The notes beneath the pieces were generated by a model, which did not search any database, was not told where the DNA came from, and saw only the letters and a program-made list of their open reading frames with translations. From contig NZ_CALIZP010000017.1 of NCBI RefSeq assembly GCF_938028825.1, positions 1 to 64,000 of the forward strand: a stretch of DNA of 64,000 nt. Direction: 5' to 3'. Both the position numbers and the translations under genes were made by a program. This DNA comes from an uncultured Cardiobacterium sp. (GTDB lineage: Bacteria; Pseudomonadota; Gammaproteobacteria; Cardiobacteriales; Cardiobacteriaceae). Shown here one piece after another: positions 29,346-38,243 of the stretch (positions are counted from its first letter, which is position 1; every line of letters begins with the position of its first letter).

Positions 29346-31655
29346 TCAGCTTTGTGCGGTCGCGGTTTTGGCAGCAGATGCCGCAGTATCCGTTTTGGTT
29401 GCCGGGGTGTCGCCGCCTTCGCGGTGCAGCAGGCCCTTGACGATTTGCGCGCCGAAGGCAACCGCGCCGATGATGAAGATGACGTCGCCGACGGTGCGGA
29501 ACCAGCGCAGGGTGTGGATGATCGGGTTCTGTTCGATGAATTCCGCGCTGCGTGCCCACCACAGCCCTTCGTTGATGTTGGCGTTCGCCTGGATGATGCC
29601 GATTGGCAGCAGGCTGGTGAAGAGCATCAGGATGAGGCCGAGGTTCATTGACCAGAAGGCGGTAAACATCAGTTTTTCGTTCCATTTCATGGTCGGGCGG
29701 ATGTAGCGCAGCACCATCAGGGTGAAGCCGAGGGCGAGGAAGCCATAGACCCCGAAGAGGGAAGCATGAGCATGGTTCGCCGTGGTGTTCAGGCCTTGCA
29801 GGTAGTAGAGCGAGATCGGTGGGTTGATGAGGAAGCCGAAGACGCCTGCGCCCAGCATGTTCCAGAAGGAGACGGCGATGAAGAAGGTCAGCGGCCAGCG
29901 CATCGGTTTCATCCATTCGGCTTTGTGTTGTGCCGTCCAGTTGTCGAAGGCTTCGTAGCCGAGGAGGACGAGCGGCACGACTTCCAGCGCCGAGAAGAGT
30001 GCGCCCACGGCCATGATCGGCGTGGTGGTGCCAGCGAAATAGATGTGGTGGAAGGTGCCGGGGATGCCGCCGATGAGGAACATCATCGCGGCAAGCAGCG
30101 CGGCGGCGGTGGCGGCGCGGCGGCTGACCATGCCGAGGTTGTAGAAGATGAAGCCGACGGCACTGGTCGCAAAGACTTCAAAGAAGCCTTCCACCCAGAG
30201 GTGCACCACCCACCAGCGCCAGTATTCCATGACGGAGATGTGGGTGTGCTCGCCGTAGAACAACGCCGGGGCGTAGAAGAGGCCGATGGCGGCGGCGGCG
30301 AGGGTGAAGAGGATGAGCAGGCTCTTGTCGCCGGGGGCTTTGAAGGCCGCCCAGATGCCGCGCAGCATGAGGAGGAGCCAGAAGACGAGGCCGGCAAAGA
30401 GTGCCGATTGCCAGATGCGGCCGATTTCGACGAATTCGTAGCCCTGATGGCCGAACCAGAAGTTCAGTTTTTCGTTCATCCAGCCTTTCAGCGCCACGAA
30501 CTGGCCGAGGAAGGAACCGGCAACGACGACGATGAGCGCCCAGAAGAGCAGATCCACGCCGAGTTTCTGGAATTTCGGATCCTTGCCGCCGTTGATGATG
30601 GGCACGAGGAAGAGGCCGCCCGCCAGGAAGCCGGTCGCGATCCAGAAGATGGCGGACTGGATGTGCCAGGTGCGGGTCAGGCTGTATGGCAGCCAGTCGG
30701 CAACGGGAATGCCGTAGAAATCTTGTCCTTCAACGGTGTAGTGCGCGGTGAAGCCGCCGAGCATGACTTGCACGAAGAAGAGGGCGGCGACGATAAGCAG
30801 GTATTTGCCCAGCGCTTTTTGCGACGGGGTGAGTTTGACCAAAGTCAGCGGGTCCTGGGCGGGGACGGCCGGTTCTTCGTGTTCGTGGTGGGTGAAGAAG
30901 GCCCAGATCCAGATGACGCAGCCGATACCGAAGATGAGGGTAACGACGGAGATGATGGACCAGATGACGTTTTCGGCGGTCGGCTGGTTGCCAATGAGCG
31001 GTTCATGCGGCCAGTTGTTGGTGTAGGTAACGTTCTGGTCGGGGCGGTTGGTGGAGGCGGCCCAGGCAGACCAGAAGAAGAAGGCATTCAGCTTGGCGCG
31101 GCTTTCCGCTTTCGGCAGGGTGTTTTCTTTCATCGCGTAGGCTTCGCGCAGTTTGTGCAGGGACGGATCGTCACTGAACAGTTTGTCGTAGTACGCGGCC
31201 ACCGCTTCAATGGAACGGACGCGGTCGGCGGAAAGGGTGACTTTGCCGGTTTCCTTGTTGTAGGTGTTCTTGCGGAAGGCTTGCTGGGCGTCGTAGTGCA
31301 GGGTGGCCTGATCACGTTCGGAAAGGTCGGCGTAGGATTTGCCGAACTCGCGCTGCGCCTGCTGTTCCAGCCAGCCGAGGACTTCGCGGTGAATCCAGTC
31401 GGCCGTCCAGTCCGGCGCCTGATAGGCGCCATGCCCCCACACAGTACCGACGGACATGCCGCCGATGGATTGCCAGGCGGATTGGCCCGCCATGATGTCG
31501 GCTTCGGTGTAAAGCACCTTGCCGTTTTCATCAACAAATTCCGCCGGAATGGGCGGGCGCTCGTTATAAACTTCTTTGCCGAAGTAGCCGAGCAGGATAA
31601 ACGAGCCGATCGTAATCAGGCCGAGCGCTATCCACATTCGCTTGAATTCTTTCAT
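29346..31655 (-). CDS. norB: Quinol-dependent nitric oxide reductase (qNor)
   Basis: The 769-residue single-subunit enzyme reduces two NO to N2O with quinol electrons in the inner membrane. An N-terminal membrane helix and an extended periplasmic domain (about residues 30-215, with DIMAGQSAWQSIGGMSVGT) mark the quinol type, which replaces NorC. The catalytic subunit part follows. Probable haem/Fe ligand histidines lie in VVHLWVEGFFE (about 483), GTFHHIYF (about 532) and NHAHASLFG (about 626). The start ATG 31655 follows GAGGTAAA. The Ala/Thr-rich C-terminal tail is short. It stands alone, divergent from dhaL, with operator-like repeats upstream. Confidence 0.95.
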   Translation of the reverse strand: MKEFKRMWIALGLITIGSFILLGYFGKEVYNERPPIPAEFVDENGKVLYTEADIMAGQSAWQSIGGMSVGTVWGHGAYQAPDWTADWIHREVLGWLEQQAQREFGKSYADLSERDQATLHYDAQQAFRKNTYNKETGKVTLSADRVRSIEAVAAYYDKLFSDDPSLHKLREAYAMKENTLPKAESRAKLNAFFFWSAWAASTNRPDQNVTYTNNWPHEPLIGNQPTAENVIWSIISVVTLIFGIGCVIWIWAFFTHHEHEEPAVPAQDPLTLVKLTPSQKALGKYLLIVAALFFVQVMLGGFTAHYTVEGQDFYGIPVADWLPYSLTRTWHIQSAIFWIATGFLAGGLFLVPIINGGKDPKFQKLGVDLLFWALIVVVAGSFLGQFVALKGWMNEKLNFWFGHQGYEFVEIGRIWQSALFAGLVFWLLLMLRGIWAAFKAPGDKSLLILFTLAAAAIGLFYAPALFYGEHTHISVMEYWRWWVVHLWVEGFFEVFATSAVGFIFYNLGMVSRRAATAAALLAAMMFLIGGIPGTFHHIYFAGTTTPIMAVGALFSALEVVPLVLLGYEAFDNWTAQHKAEWMKPMRWPLTFFIAVSFWNMLGAGVFGFLINPPISLYYLQGLNTTANHAHASLFGVYGFLALGFTLMVLRYIRPTMKWNEKLMFTAFWSMNLGLILMLFTSLLPIGIIQANANINEGLWWARSAEFIEQNPIIHTLRWFRTVGDVIFIIGAVAFGAQIVKGLLHREGGDTPATKTDTAASAAKTATAQS

Positions 31656-32015
31656 GTTTTACCTCTCTGATGAATGGTGCTTACGGCGGGTGCCGTAATG
31701 GAGACATTTTCACAAAGGGGTAATGCGGCGCCCTTGATAAAGGTCAGGGTTGATAAATTTTTTTTAGCGTTTTCCCGTTTTCAAATGATAATTTCAATCA
31801 TTGGAAATGAACCGGCATTGGGCATCCCGTCTGCCGCGTCTGAAAAAATCACAAGCGGTGCCGCCACACCGACATCCTCGCGGCAGCACGGTTTGCCAAG
31901 CTGCTTGATTCGTCAAACAGCCTTATGGTATCTACGCAGCCCTGCGCATTTATAGTCGCTTGGCGGGTGCAGCAGCCCCGCTTGGCACCCCAACCACAAA
32001 CCACAAGGAAACCAC
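31656..32015. promoter_or_regulatory. norB/dhaL divergent control region
   Basis: The 360-bp gap holds two direct TTGATAAA copies (31734-31741 and 31750-31757, period 16) that look like FNR half-sites. The palindrome AATGATAATTTCAATCATT (31784-31802) resembles a Fur or NO-sensing repressor site. On the dhaL side, TATAGT (31951-31956) is a possible -10. The sequence shows the repeats; the regulators are inferred. NO reductase genes are usually controlled by FNR/NsrR-type proteins. Confidence 0.5.
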
Positions 32016-32639
32016 ATGAACAGCAGCCAATATCTCGCCTGGATCGAACGAAGCGCCGCCGCCCTTGCCGCAGCGCAAGACGCGCTTACCGCCCTCGACA
32101 CCGCCATCGGCGACGGCGACCATGGCGCGAACATCCGGCGCGGCTTCGACAAGGCCGCCGAAAAACTGCGTGCCCAGGCCGGGCAAGACCTCGGCAGCCT
32201 CGCGAAAGCCACCGGCATGACCCTGCTTTCCTCCGTCGGCGGCGCGAGCGGCCCGCTCTACGGCACCCTCTTCCTCAAAGCCGCACCCGCGCTTACCGGC
32301 AAAACCGACATCGACACCGCCACCCTCGCCCACGCCATCGCCGACGGCGTCGCCGGGCTTGCCGCACGCGGCCAGGCGGCAGTGGGCGACAAAACCATGA
32401 TTGACGTGTGGCAACCCGCCGCCGCAGCGCTGCAACAGGCGGCGGCAGACGGTGCAGCACCGGCAGCGGCCTGTGCCAAAGCCGCCGCCGTCGCGCAGGC
32501 AGCGGCGGAAAGCACCATCCCGCTTGTCGCCAGGAAAGGCCGCGCCAGCTATCTCGGCGAACGCAGCGCGGGCCACGAAGACCCCGGCGCGGCATCCAGC
32601 GCCATCATCCTGCAAGCGCTGGCCGAAGTGCTGGCCTGA
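32016..32639 (+). CDS. dhaL: DhaL-like dihydroxyacetone kinase ADP-binding subunit
   Basis: The 207-residue protein matches DhaL, which holds a permanently bound ADP and passes phosphate to DhaK-bound dihydroxyacetone. The metal/ADP motif DTAIGDGDHG (28-37) is intact, and LLSSVGGASGPLYGT (about 75-89) and GDKTMIDVWQPA (about 125) follow the family. In phosphotransferase systems dhaL lies with dhaK and dhaM; neither is here. The partner may be elsewhere, or the protein may serve another kinase. The gene is preceded by an AAGGAAACC ribosome-binding region. Confidence 0.88.
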   Translation: MNSSQYLAWIERSAAALAAAQDALTALDTAIGDGDHGANIRRGFDKAAEKLRAQAGQDLGSLAKATGMTLLSSVGGASGPLYGTLFLKAAPALTGKTDIDTATLAHAIADGVAGLAARGQAAVGDKTMIDVWQPAAAALQQAAADGAAPAAACAKAAAVAQAAAESTIPLVARKGRASYLGERSAGHEDPGAASSAIILQALAEVLA

Positions 32640-32789
32640 CATCCCTTCCCCCGTTTCAGGCCCCGCATTGACGCCGCCTGCTTTTGGCGTTCCGGCTAGG
32701 CGCGACGGCACGCGGGGAAACCGCGTCTTTCTTGATTTTGAGATGTTGCGGGCAGCGCCCCTATGGTATCTGCGCCGCTTGCCGGGCTT

Positions 32790-33575
32790 TTATGCCTGCC
32801 GGCGCAGGCGCAGGTTGACCGGGGCGAACGGCGCCGCCTGTTGCCATTCGAGCAGTTGCGAGCGGTCGAGTTCGAGCATCGCCATCAGGCTGACCACGAA
32901 GCCTTCACGTCCTTCGCCCGCGCCGCAGAAGGCGGTGAGCGGCTGCCAGCCGGGGTGGTTCCTGAGGCGCGCCTGCATGCTGTCCATGCGTTCGGCGAGC
33001 GAGTAGCTTTCGTTTTCGACTTCGTGCGCGCGGCGCAGGTCGTGGCGTTGCCAGAGTTTGCGCAACACGTCCGCCAGTTTGTGCGCGTCCGCTGGCGGCT
33101 TGATGACGGGTTGCGCGCCCGCCGGCGGCAGGTGTGCCGAGAGGGCGGTGCCGGCGCCGACGCGCGGCAGGGCGGCGAGGTTTTCCGCCGCCTTGCCGGT
33201 TTGAATGTAGGCCAGGATTTGTTCGGCAAGTCGGGCGCGCGGGTCGGCTTCCGGCTCGTCATCGTCGTTACGCGGCGGACGCGGCAGCATCATGCGCGCT
33301 TTGATTTCCGCCAGCGTTGCCGCCATGAGCAGGTATTCCGCCGCAAGGTTCATGTCCAGTTCTTCCATGAGATCGAGGTAAGCGAGGTACTGTTCGGTGA
33401 TGAGGGTGACGGGGATGTCGAGGATGTCGATGTTCTGTTTGCGGATGAGGTACACGAGCAGGTCGAGCGGGCCGCTGAAAGTGTCGAGCAGGACGCGCAG
33501 GGCATCGGGCGGGATGTAGAGGTCCGGCGGCAGCTGGGTGACGGGTTCGCCGAAGAGGAAGACGGTCTGTTCCAT
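32790..33575 (-). CDS. scpA: ScpA segregation and condensation protein
   Basis: The 261-residue kleisin bridges SMC/MukB-like ATPases and ScpB. It has the N-terminal FSGPLDLLVYLIRKQNIDIL (about residues 33-52), EYLLMAATLAEIKARMMLP (about 80-98), an acidic linker and the C-terminal winged-helix region. The neighbour upstream is a TPR gene nine bases away; scpB is not in the window. The C-terminal end is Arg-rich. Confidence 0.9.
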   Translation of the reverse strand: MEQTVFLFGEPVTQLPPDLYIPPDALRVLLDTFSGPLDLLVYLIRKQNIDILDIPVTLITEQYLAYLDLMEELDMNLAAEYLLMAATLAEIKARMMLPRPPRNDDDEPEADPRARLAEQILAYIQTGKAAENLAALPRVGAGTALSAHLPPAGAQPVIKPPADAHKLADVLRKLWQRHDLRRAHEVENESYSLAERMDSMQARLRNHPGWQPLTAFCGAGEGREGFVVSLMAMLELDRSQLLEWQQAAPFAPVNLRLRRQA

Positions 33576-33584
33576 GCGGGCGGT

Positions 33585-34499
33585 TTACGGGTGGATTTGG
33601 GGCGCGGGGTGGGGCTGTCCACCGGGCGGCGGGGCGTTTTTCGGGGCCAGCCACCAGCGCGGGCGGCCGTCGAGCGTGGGGACGGGGTAATCGCCGCTGT
33701 CGATGCCTTCGATGCTGCGCTGTTCGGCGGCAAGCGCCCAGTCGCAGAGGATTTGCGCGACGGCAAGGCGGTTCTTGGCGGCGATGTCGAGGGTGATGCT
33801 GCCGTCGCTGCCCGCAGGGCGCGCCTCGATGCAGGCGATGTCGCCGCCCACGCCGTCATCAAGCAGGGGACGCAGTTCGGCGGCGTCGGCGCAGCGCACG
33901 CGTGCGGTGTAGGTGGGATACGGCGAGGGTTTCCAGCGCGCGAGTTCGCTGTATATGGGGATGTCCATGCCGTTGTCGGTACGGTAGCCGATGGGGACGC
34001 TGTCGTGCAGGATGATGTCGCCGAAGCGGTGCCCGCTCGCGGGATGCGGCACGCCGAGCAGGCGCGCACGCACGGGGTCGATGCGCCGCGCCGGCACGGT
34101 TTCCGCCGTCGCCGCCCAGGGGTGCAGGCGGATGGCGGCGATGCCGTAGTTGCCGCTGATGGGGCCGGTGCCGTCGGGGACATTGATACCGCAGGCGCGC
34201 CACAGGCGGCGCGCTTTTATCCAGTCACCGAGGGCGGTGGCGGCGATGCCAGCGTTCCAGTAGGGGGCGTCGTCATGTTCGGCGGCGAGCGCGATGGCGC
34301 GCAGGTTGTGGGTGAGCGCGCCCTGCCAGTCGCCTCGGTATTTGCAGGCCAGCGCGTACATGTAGTGGTAGTGGCGGTTCTGCGGGGTGTCGCGGATGAG
34401 TTTGCCGAAATAGCGCTGCGCGGCGGCGAGGTCGCCGCGTTCCATGGCGGCGTAGGCGCGGGTGTAGAGGGGGTTGTCGGCGCGGGGTGGGGTCATCAT
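33585..34499 (-). CDS. TPR-repeat protein, unknown
   Basis: The 304-residue protein has three TPR-like helical pairs in residues 8-115 (NPLYTRAYAAMERGDLAAAQ, YHYMYALACKYRGDWQGAL, YWNAGIAATALGDWIKARR). The C-terminal 170 residues form a beta-rich region with HRFGDIILHDSVPIGYRTDN, which resembles proteins that follow TPR blocks in gammaproteobacteria of unknown role. It lies directly upstream of scpA and probably shares its promoter (TATAAT at 34557-34562). No signal peptide is visible. Function unknown. Confidence 0.75.
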   Translation of the reverse strand: MMTPPRADNPLYTRAYAAMERGDLAAAQRYFGKLIRDTPQNRHYHYMYALACKYRGDWQGALTHNLRAIALAAEHDDAPYWNAGIAATALGDWIKARRLWRACGINVPDGTGPISGNYGIAAIRLHPWAATAETVPARRIDPVRARLLGVPHPASGHRFGDIILHDSVPIGYRTDNGMDIPIYSELARWKPSPYPTYTARVRCADAAELRPLLDDGVGGDIACIEARPAGSDGSITLDIAAKNRLAVAQILCDWALAAEQRSIEGIDSGDYPVPTLDGRPRWWLAPKNAPPPGGQPHPAPQIHP

Positions 34500-34556
34500 G
34501 GCTCGGTGTCTGCTGGGCGGTAATGGTGTGCGGTGCAGGGCATCGCTTTATTACCG

Positions 34557-34583
34557 ATTATACAGGTATGCGGCGCCCGGCAA
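34557..34583 (-). promoter_or_regulatory. Promoter of the TPR-scpA operon
   Basis: On the minus strand TTGCCG (34578-34583) and a consensus TATAAT (34557-34562) are separated by 15 bp, slightly short. The start codon of the TPR gene is 58 bp downstream. No operator is seen. Confidence 0.5.
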
Positions 34584-34619
34584 CCGCCGGTCGCGGGCAT
34601 GGCGGCGGGGAAGCCACGC

Positions 34620-35555
34620 TCAATGCCCGCCCGCCCAGAAATACTGCACGCAGTGGAAGAATACCGGCGCGGCGAAGCACAGCGAATCCATGCGGTCAAG
34701 CATGCCGCCGTGGCCTTCGATCAGGTGCCCCCAGTCTTTCACGCCGCGATCGCGCTTGATGGCCGACATCACCAGTCCGCCAAGGAAGCCCATCACGCAG
34801 GTGAGGAAGGCAATGGCGACGGCTTCCGCCGGGCGGAACGGGGTGATGCCGTAGAGCGCGCCGCCGAGCAGCGCCGCGCTGCACACGCCGCCGACGGTGC
34901 CGATGACGGTTTTCGATGGCGACAGCGCGGGCAGGATTTTGCGCCTGCCGAACAGCTTGCCCCAGATGTATTGCAGCACGTCGCTCGCCTGCACCACCGC
35001 CACCAGGAAGAGCAGCAGCAGGATGTTGTGCGAGTAGCCGGGGACACGCAGGTTGAGCAGCGCCGGGATGTGCGAGATGCAATAGACGGCAATCATCACC
35101 GCCCATTGCGCCGTCGCCGCGCGGCTCAGAAAATAGCGGCTGTCGCCGGAGAGCGAGGCGGCAATCGGCATGAAGAGGAAGGCATAGACCGGGATAAAGG
35201 TGAGGAACAGGCTCGAACTGCCCAGGTACACCAGCAGGTATTGCAGCGGCAGGATGAAGTAGTAACACAGCACCAGCACGCGGTAATCGCTGCGGCGGCT
35301 GTACAAGAGCGACAGGAACTCGCGCAGCGCGAAGAACGACACCAGCCAGAAGAGCACGATGGTGCCGCCGCGCCCCAGGGCGAACGCCGCCGCCAGCACC
35401 GCCGACATCAGCCACCACGCCTGCACGCGCGCGCGCAGATTGAGCAGGGTCGGCGTTGCGCCGCAGCGGGCGAGGAGGACACGCGTCGTCACGCTTGCCG
35501 TGCACAGAATCGCCAGCATCGCCGCGAACAGCCACAGCACGGTATGTTCCGTCAT
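34620..35555 (-). CDS. CdsA-like phosphatidate cytidylyltransferase
   Basis: The 311-residue membrane enzyme makes CDP-diacylglycerol from phosphatidate and CTP. It has eight or nine membrane segments and the C-terminal CdsA signature (SAIKRDRGVKDWGHLIEGHGG, then LDRMDSL). The sequence is longer than short CdsA forms at the N-terminus and resembles the paralogue paired with a PlsC-like enzyme (YnbB type). The start overlaps the acyltransferase gene by four bases, so the two form a phospholipid synthesis pair. Confidence 0.85.
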   Translation of the reverse strand: MTEHTVLWLFAAMLAILCTASVTTRVLLARCGATPTLLNLRARVQAWWLMSAVLAAAFALGRGGTIVLFWLVSFFALREFLSLLYSRRSDYRVLVLCYYFILPLQYLLVYLGSSSLFLTFIPVYAFLFMPIAASLSGDSRYFLSRAATAQWAVMIAVYCISHIPALLNLRVPGYSHNILLLLFLVAVVQASDVLQYIWGKLFGRRKILPALSPSKTVIGTVGGVCSAALLGGALYGITPFRPAEAVAIAFLTCVMGFLGGLVMSAIKRDRGVKDWGHLIEGHGGMLDRMDSLCFAAPVFFHCVQYFWAGGH

Positions 35556-36229
35556 AACCCACGCTCCTCATGCCGCAAGACTGGCTGCAAATTCAGCAGC
35601 GACGCCTGCGCGAAGGCGAGGAAATCCTCCTTCTCCGGGAAATCGCCGCCCCGGAACGGCTGGCCGAAGCGCACGCTGCACAGCATCGGCACCGGCAGCA
35701 GCCTGCCCTTCGGCAGCACGCGCTGAATATTGTGAATCCACACCGGCACCAGCGCGCATTCCGGCCGTGCCGTCGCTAGATGAAAAATCCCGCTTTTGAA
35801 CGGCTGCAACAGCACATTGTCGCTGCCGTTGCGCGTCCCTTCCGGAAAGACCAGCAAATCCGCGCCGCCATCCAGCGCTGCCACCATCTGCTGCACCGCC
35901 GCCTGCGGCTCGCCGCTTTTGCGCGCAACCAGCACCATGTCGAACACCTGGCGGGCGATGAAGCGGCGCAGCGGCGAGGATTGCCAATAATCGGCAGCGG
36001 CGACCGGGCGCACCCGCCGCCGCAGGATGAGCGGCAGCGACACCCAGATAATCATGAAATCGCCGTGGCTGTTGTGGTTGGCGTAATAGACCCGCCCGCC
36101 GGGTGTGCGCTCGCGCAGGTGCGGCAGCGGCTGCGAACGCGCACCGGTCAGGAGAATCACCAGCCAGGACAGGCACTTGTCCAGCAACAGGGCGAGCCAG
36201 CCGCCCGCACGGCGCGATTTCAGACGCAT
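35552..36229 (-). CDS. PlsC-like 1-acyl-glycerol-3-phosphate acyltransferase
   Basis: The 225-residue protein has the acyltransferase block I HNSHGDF (about residues 51-57) and block III FPEGTRNGSD (about 127-136). The first 35 residues include a membrane-associated hydrophobic segment. It should acylate lysophosphatidate, giving the substrate for the next gene's cytidylyltransferase. The pair resembles E. coli ynbA/ynbB-type loci in composition. The first codon lies about 50 bp from the neighbouring phosphoesterase 3' end. Confidence 0.85.
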   Translation of the reverse strand: MRLKSRRAGGWLALLLDKCLSWLVILLTGARSQPLPHLRERTPGGRVYYANHNSHGDFMIIWVSLPLILRRRVRPVAAADYWQSSPLRRFIARQVFDMVLVARKSGEPQAAVQQMVAALDGGADLLVFPEGTRNGSDNVLLQPFKSGIFHLATARPECALVPVWIHNIQRVLPKGRLLPVPMLCSVRFGQPFRGGDFPEKEDFLAFAQASLLNLQPVLRHEERGL

Positions 36230-36283
36230 GGAAATTCCCCCATGATAAAAACGGATATATGGCGATGACCGCGCGGGATGCGC

Positions 36284-37054
36284 TCAGAGGACAACGTAGT
36301 ATTCGCGGTTGTAGTCGCGCAGCCCGCTGCCGTCGTAGGCCTTGCTGCAACCGCGCTGGTTGCTGACGAAGCGGGTGCCGTCGATATAGGTATTGATGTT
36401 GTCGTGGCTGTGGCCGTACACCCACAGGTCGGCGCGCGCGGTGAGTTCCGGCAGTTCGTTCGCCCAGTACGCCGAGCGGGTCAGCCCCTCTTTCTGGTGG
36501 TAATGGCGCTTGGCGATGAGGCCGCTGCGCGGCAGGAAATGGCTGATGACGATGTGTTTTTCCGCCGGTTTGCGCAGTGCGGCATCAAGAAAGAGGCAGC
36601 TTTGCCGGTGCAGGCCGGCCATTGTCGCCGGGGTCAGCGGTTCGCCGTCGTCGGCGTAGATTTCGCGGAAATCCGGCAGGACTTCTTCCGCCCAGCGCAT
36701 GGCGTCGGCCGGATTGTCGGCGAGGGCGAAGTCGCTCCACAGCGTCGTGCCGCTGAAAATGATGCCGCCGATGGTGGTGCTTTCGTCATCGAGCAGAGTG
36801 ACGCCGTATTCCTGGCTGATGCTGCGGTAGATGTCTTTCGCCTCGCTGATGGCGAAGCCGTAGTATTCGTGGTTGCCGAGGACGTAGAGCACTGGCAGTT
36901 TGGGCGCCTTGCGGCGCAGATAGTCGAAGAAGAGGCGGACGGTGGCCGGGTCGCCGATATCGCCTGCAAGAACGAGCACGTCCAGTTCGTTCAGGTTGCT
37001 GATGGTGCAGAGGCTGCACTCGGTGTGCAGGTCGCTGTGGATGCCGATGTTCAT
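36284..37054 (-). CDS. Calcineurin-like metallophosphoesterase
   Basis: The 256-residue protein carries the full metal set: SDLHTE (7-12), GDIGD (about 31-35), GNHEYY (about 60-65), HFLPRS (about 170) and YGHSHD (about 207-212). It has no signal peptide, so it is cytoplasmic. Substrates of this group vary widely and cannot be predicted. It is 19 bases downstream of nspC on the same strand, so the two are likely co-transcribed. Confidence 0.85.
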   Translation of the reverse strand: MNIGIHSDLHTECSLCTISNLNELDVLVLAGDIGDPATVRLFFDYLRRKAPKLPVLYVLGNHEYYGFAISEAKDIYRSISQEYGVTLLDDESTTIGGIIFSGTTLWSDFALADNPADAMRWAEEVLPDFREIYADDGEPLTPATMAGLHRQSCLFLDAALRKPAEKHIVISHFLPRSGLIAKRHYHQKEGLTRSAYWANELPELTARADLWVYGHSHDNINTYIDGTRFVSNQRGCSKAYDGSGLRDYNREYYVVL

Positions 37055-37073
37055 TGCGGGTCTCCCGGTTTTT

Positions 37074-38243
37074 TCAGGACAGGCGGGTTTTGAAATCGTC
37101 GTAGCCGAAGCTGCGCACGATGGTCAGGCTGTCGTCGCGGCTGTCCCAGGCGACGATGGCGGGCAGTTTGACGCCGTTGAAGGTGTTGGTCTTCACCATC
37201 GTGTAGTGGCTCATGTCCATGAACACAAGGCGTTTGCCGACGGTAAGCGGTTCGGCGAAGCTGTAATCGCCGATGACATCGCCCGCAAGGCAGGTCAGGC
37301 CGCCGATACGGTAGGTGTGGGCCTTGTCGCGCGGCAGACTGCCGCCGAGCACATCCGGGCGGTAGGGCATTTCCAGCACATCCGGCAGGTGCGCGCTGCA
37401 AGAGCCGTCGATGATGGCGATGTTGATGCCGTTTTTGGTGAGGTCCAGCACCTCGGTCACATACACCCCGGTGTTGATGGCGATCGCCTCGCCCGGCTCC
37501 AGGATGACCTCCACCCCCCAGCGGTCGCGGAAGGCGCGGATGAGGGCGATGAGTTCGTCCACCTGATAATCCTCGCGGGTGATGTGGTGCCCGCCGCCGA
37601 AATTCACCCACTGCATCTGCGGCAGGAATTCGCCGAACTGCCGCTCGACGGCGGCGAGGGTGCGTTGCAGCGGCGGCACGTCCTGCTCGCAAAGATTGTG
37701 GAAATGCAGGCCGCTGATGCCGTCCAGCAGTTCCGGGCGGAAGGCCTCGCGCACGATGCCGAGGCGTGAGCCGGGGGCGCTGGGATCGTAGATTTCTACT
37801 GTACCTTCCGATTGTTGTGGATTGATGCGCAGGCCAAAGTGCAGCGGCTTATGTTTGGCAGCAGTAAGCGCCTGCTCGCGGTAGCGCTGCCATTGGCTGA
37901 ACGAGTTGAAGATGACGTGATCGGAGAGCGCCAGCACCTCCGCCATGTCCGCCGGCGGATAAGCGGCGGCGAAGGTGTGCACCTCGCCGCCGAAATACTC
38001 GCGGCCGAGTTTCGCTTCATGCAGGCCGCTGGCGCTCACGCCGGACAAATAGCGGGCAATGAGCGGCGCATAATGGAACATGGCGAAGCCTTTCAGCGCC
38101 AGCAGCACCTTCGCTCCGCTTTCCCGCTGCACGCGGTGCAGCAGTTGCAGATTGCGTTCGAGCAGGGCGGCATCGACGACGTAACACGGCGTCGGCAGGC
38201 GGCCGGTATCGAGGCGGCGAAAGGTATCGTGCAAAAGGGTCAT
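37074..38243 (-). CDS. nspC: Carboxynorspermidine/carboxyspermidine decarboxylase
   Basis: The 389-residue PLP enzyme removes CO2 from carboxyspermidine or carboxynorspermidine in the alternative polyamine route. Lys51 in LALKGF is the PLP site; GGGHH (about 230-234) and EPGEA (about 260) bind the cofactor phosphate, and DGSCSAHLP supplies the C-terminal catalytic Cys. The partner dehydrogenase usually lies beside nspC but is not seen in the window. The metallophosphoesterase gene follows closely. A TATAAT -10 lies at 38279-38284. Confidence 0.92.
   Translation of the reverse strand: MTLLHDTFRRLDTGRLPTPCYVVDAALLERNLQLLHRVQRESGAKVLLALKGFAMFHYAPLIARYLSGVSASGLHEAKLGREYFGGEVHTFAAAYPPADMAEVLALSDHVIFNSFSQWQRYREQALTAAKHKPLHFGLRINPQQSEGTVEIYDPSAPGSRLGIVREAFRPELLDGISGLHFHNLCEQDVPPLQRTLAAVERQFGEFLPQMQWVNFGGGHHITREDYQVDELIALIRAFRDRWGVEVILEPGEAIAINTGVYVTEVLDLTKNGINIAIIDGSCSAHLPDVLEMPYRPDVLGGSLPRDKAHTYRIGGLTCLAGDVIGDYSFAEPLTVGKRLVFMDMSHYTMVKTNTFNGVKLPAIVAWDSRDDSLTIVRSFGYDDFKTRLS

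Noticed and set aside
29766..31670. Open frame of 634 codons on the plus strand across norB
   Set aside because: It is antisense to a secure membrane enzyme; its composition is Gly/Asp/Glu-biased and it has no ribosome-binding site or domain.
32763..34523. Plus-strand open frame across scpA and the TPR gene
   Set aside because: It is antisense to two well-supported genes and its product has Arg/Gly/Val bias only.
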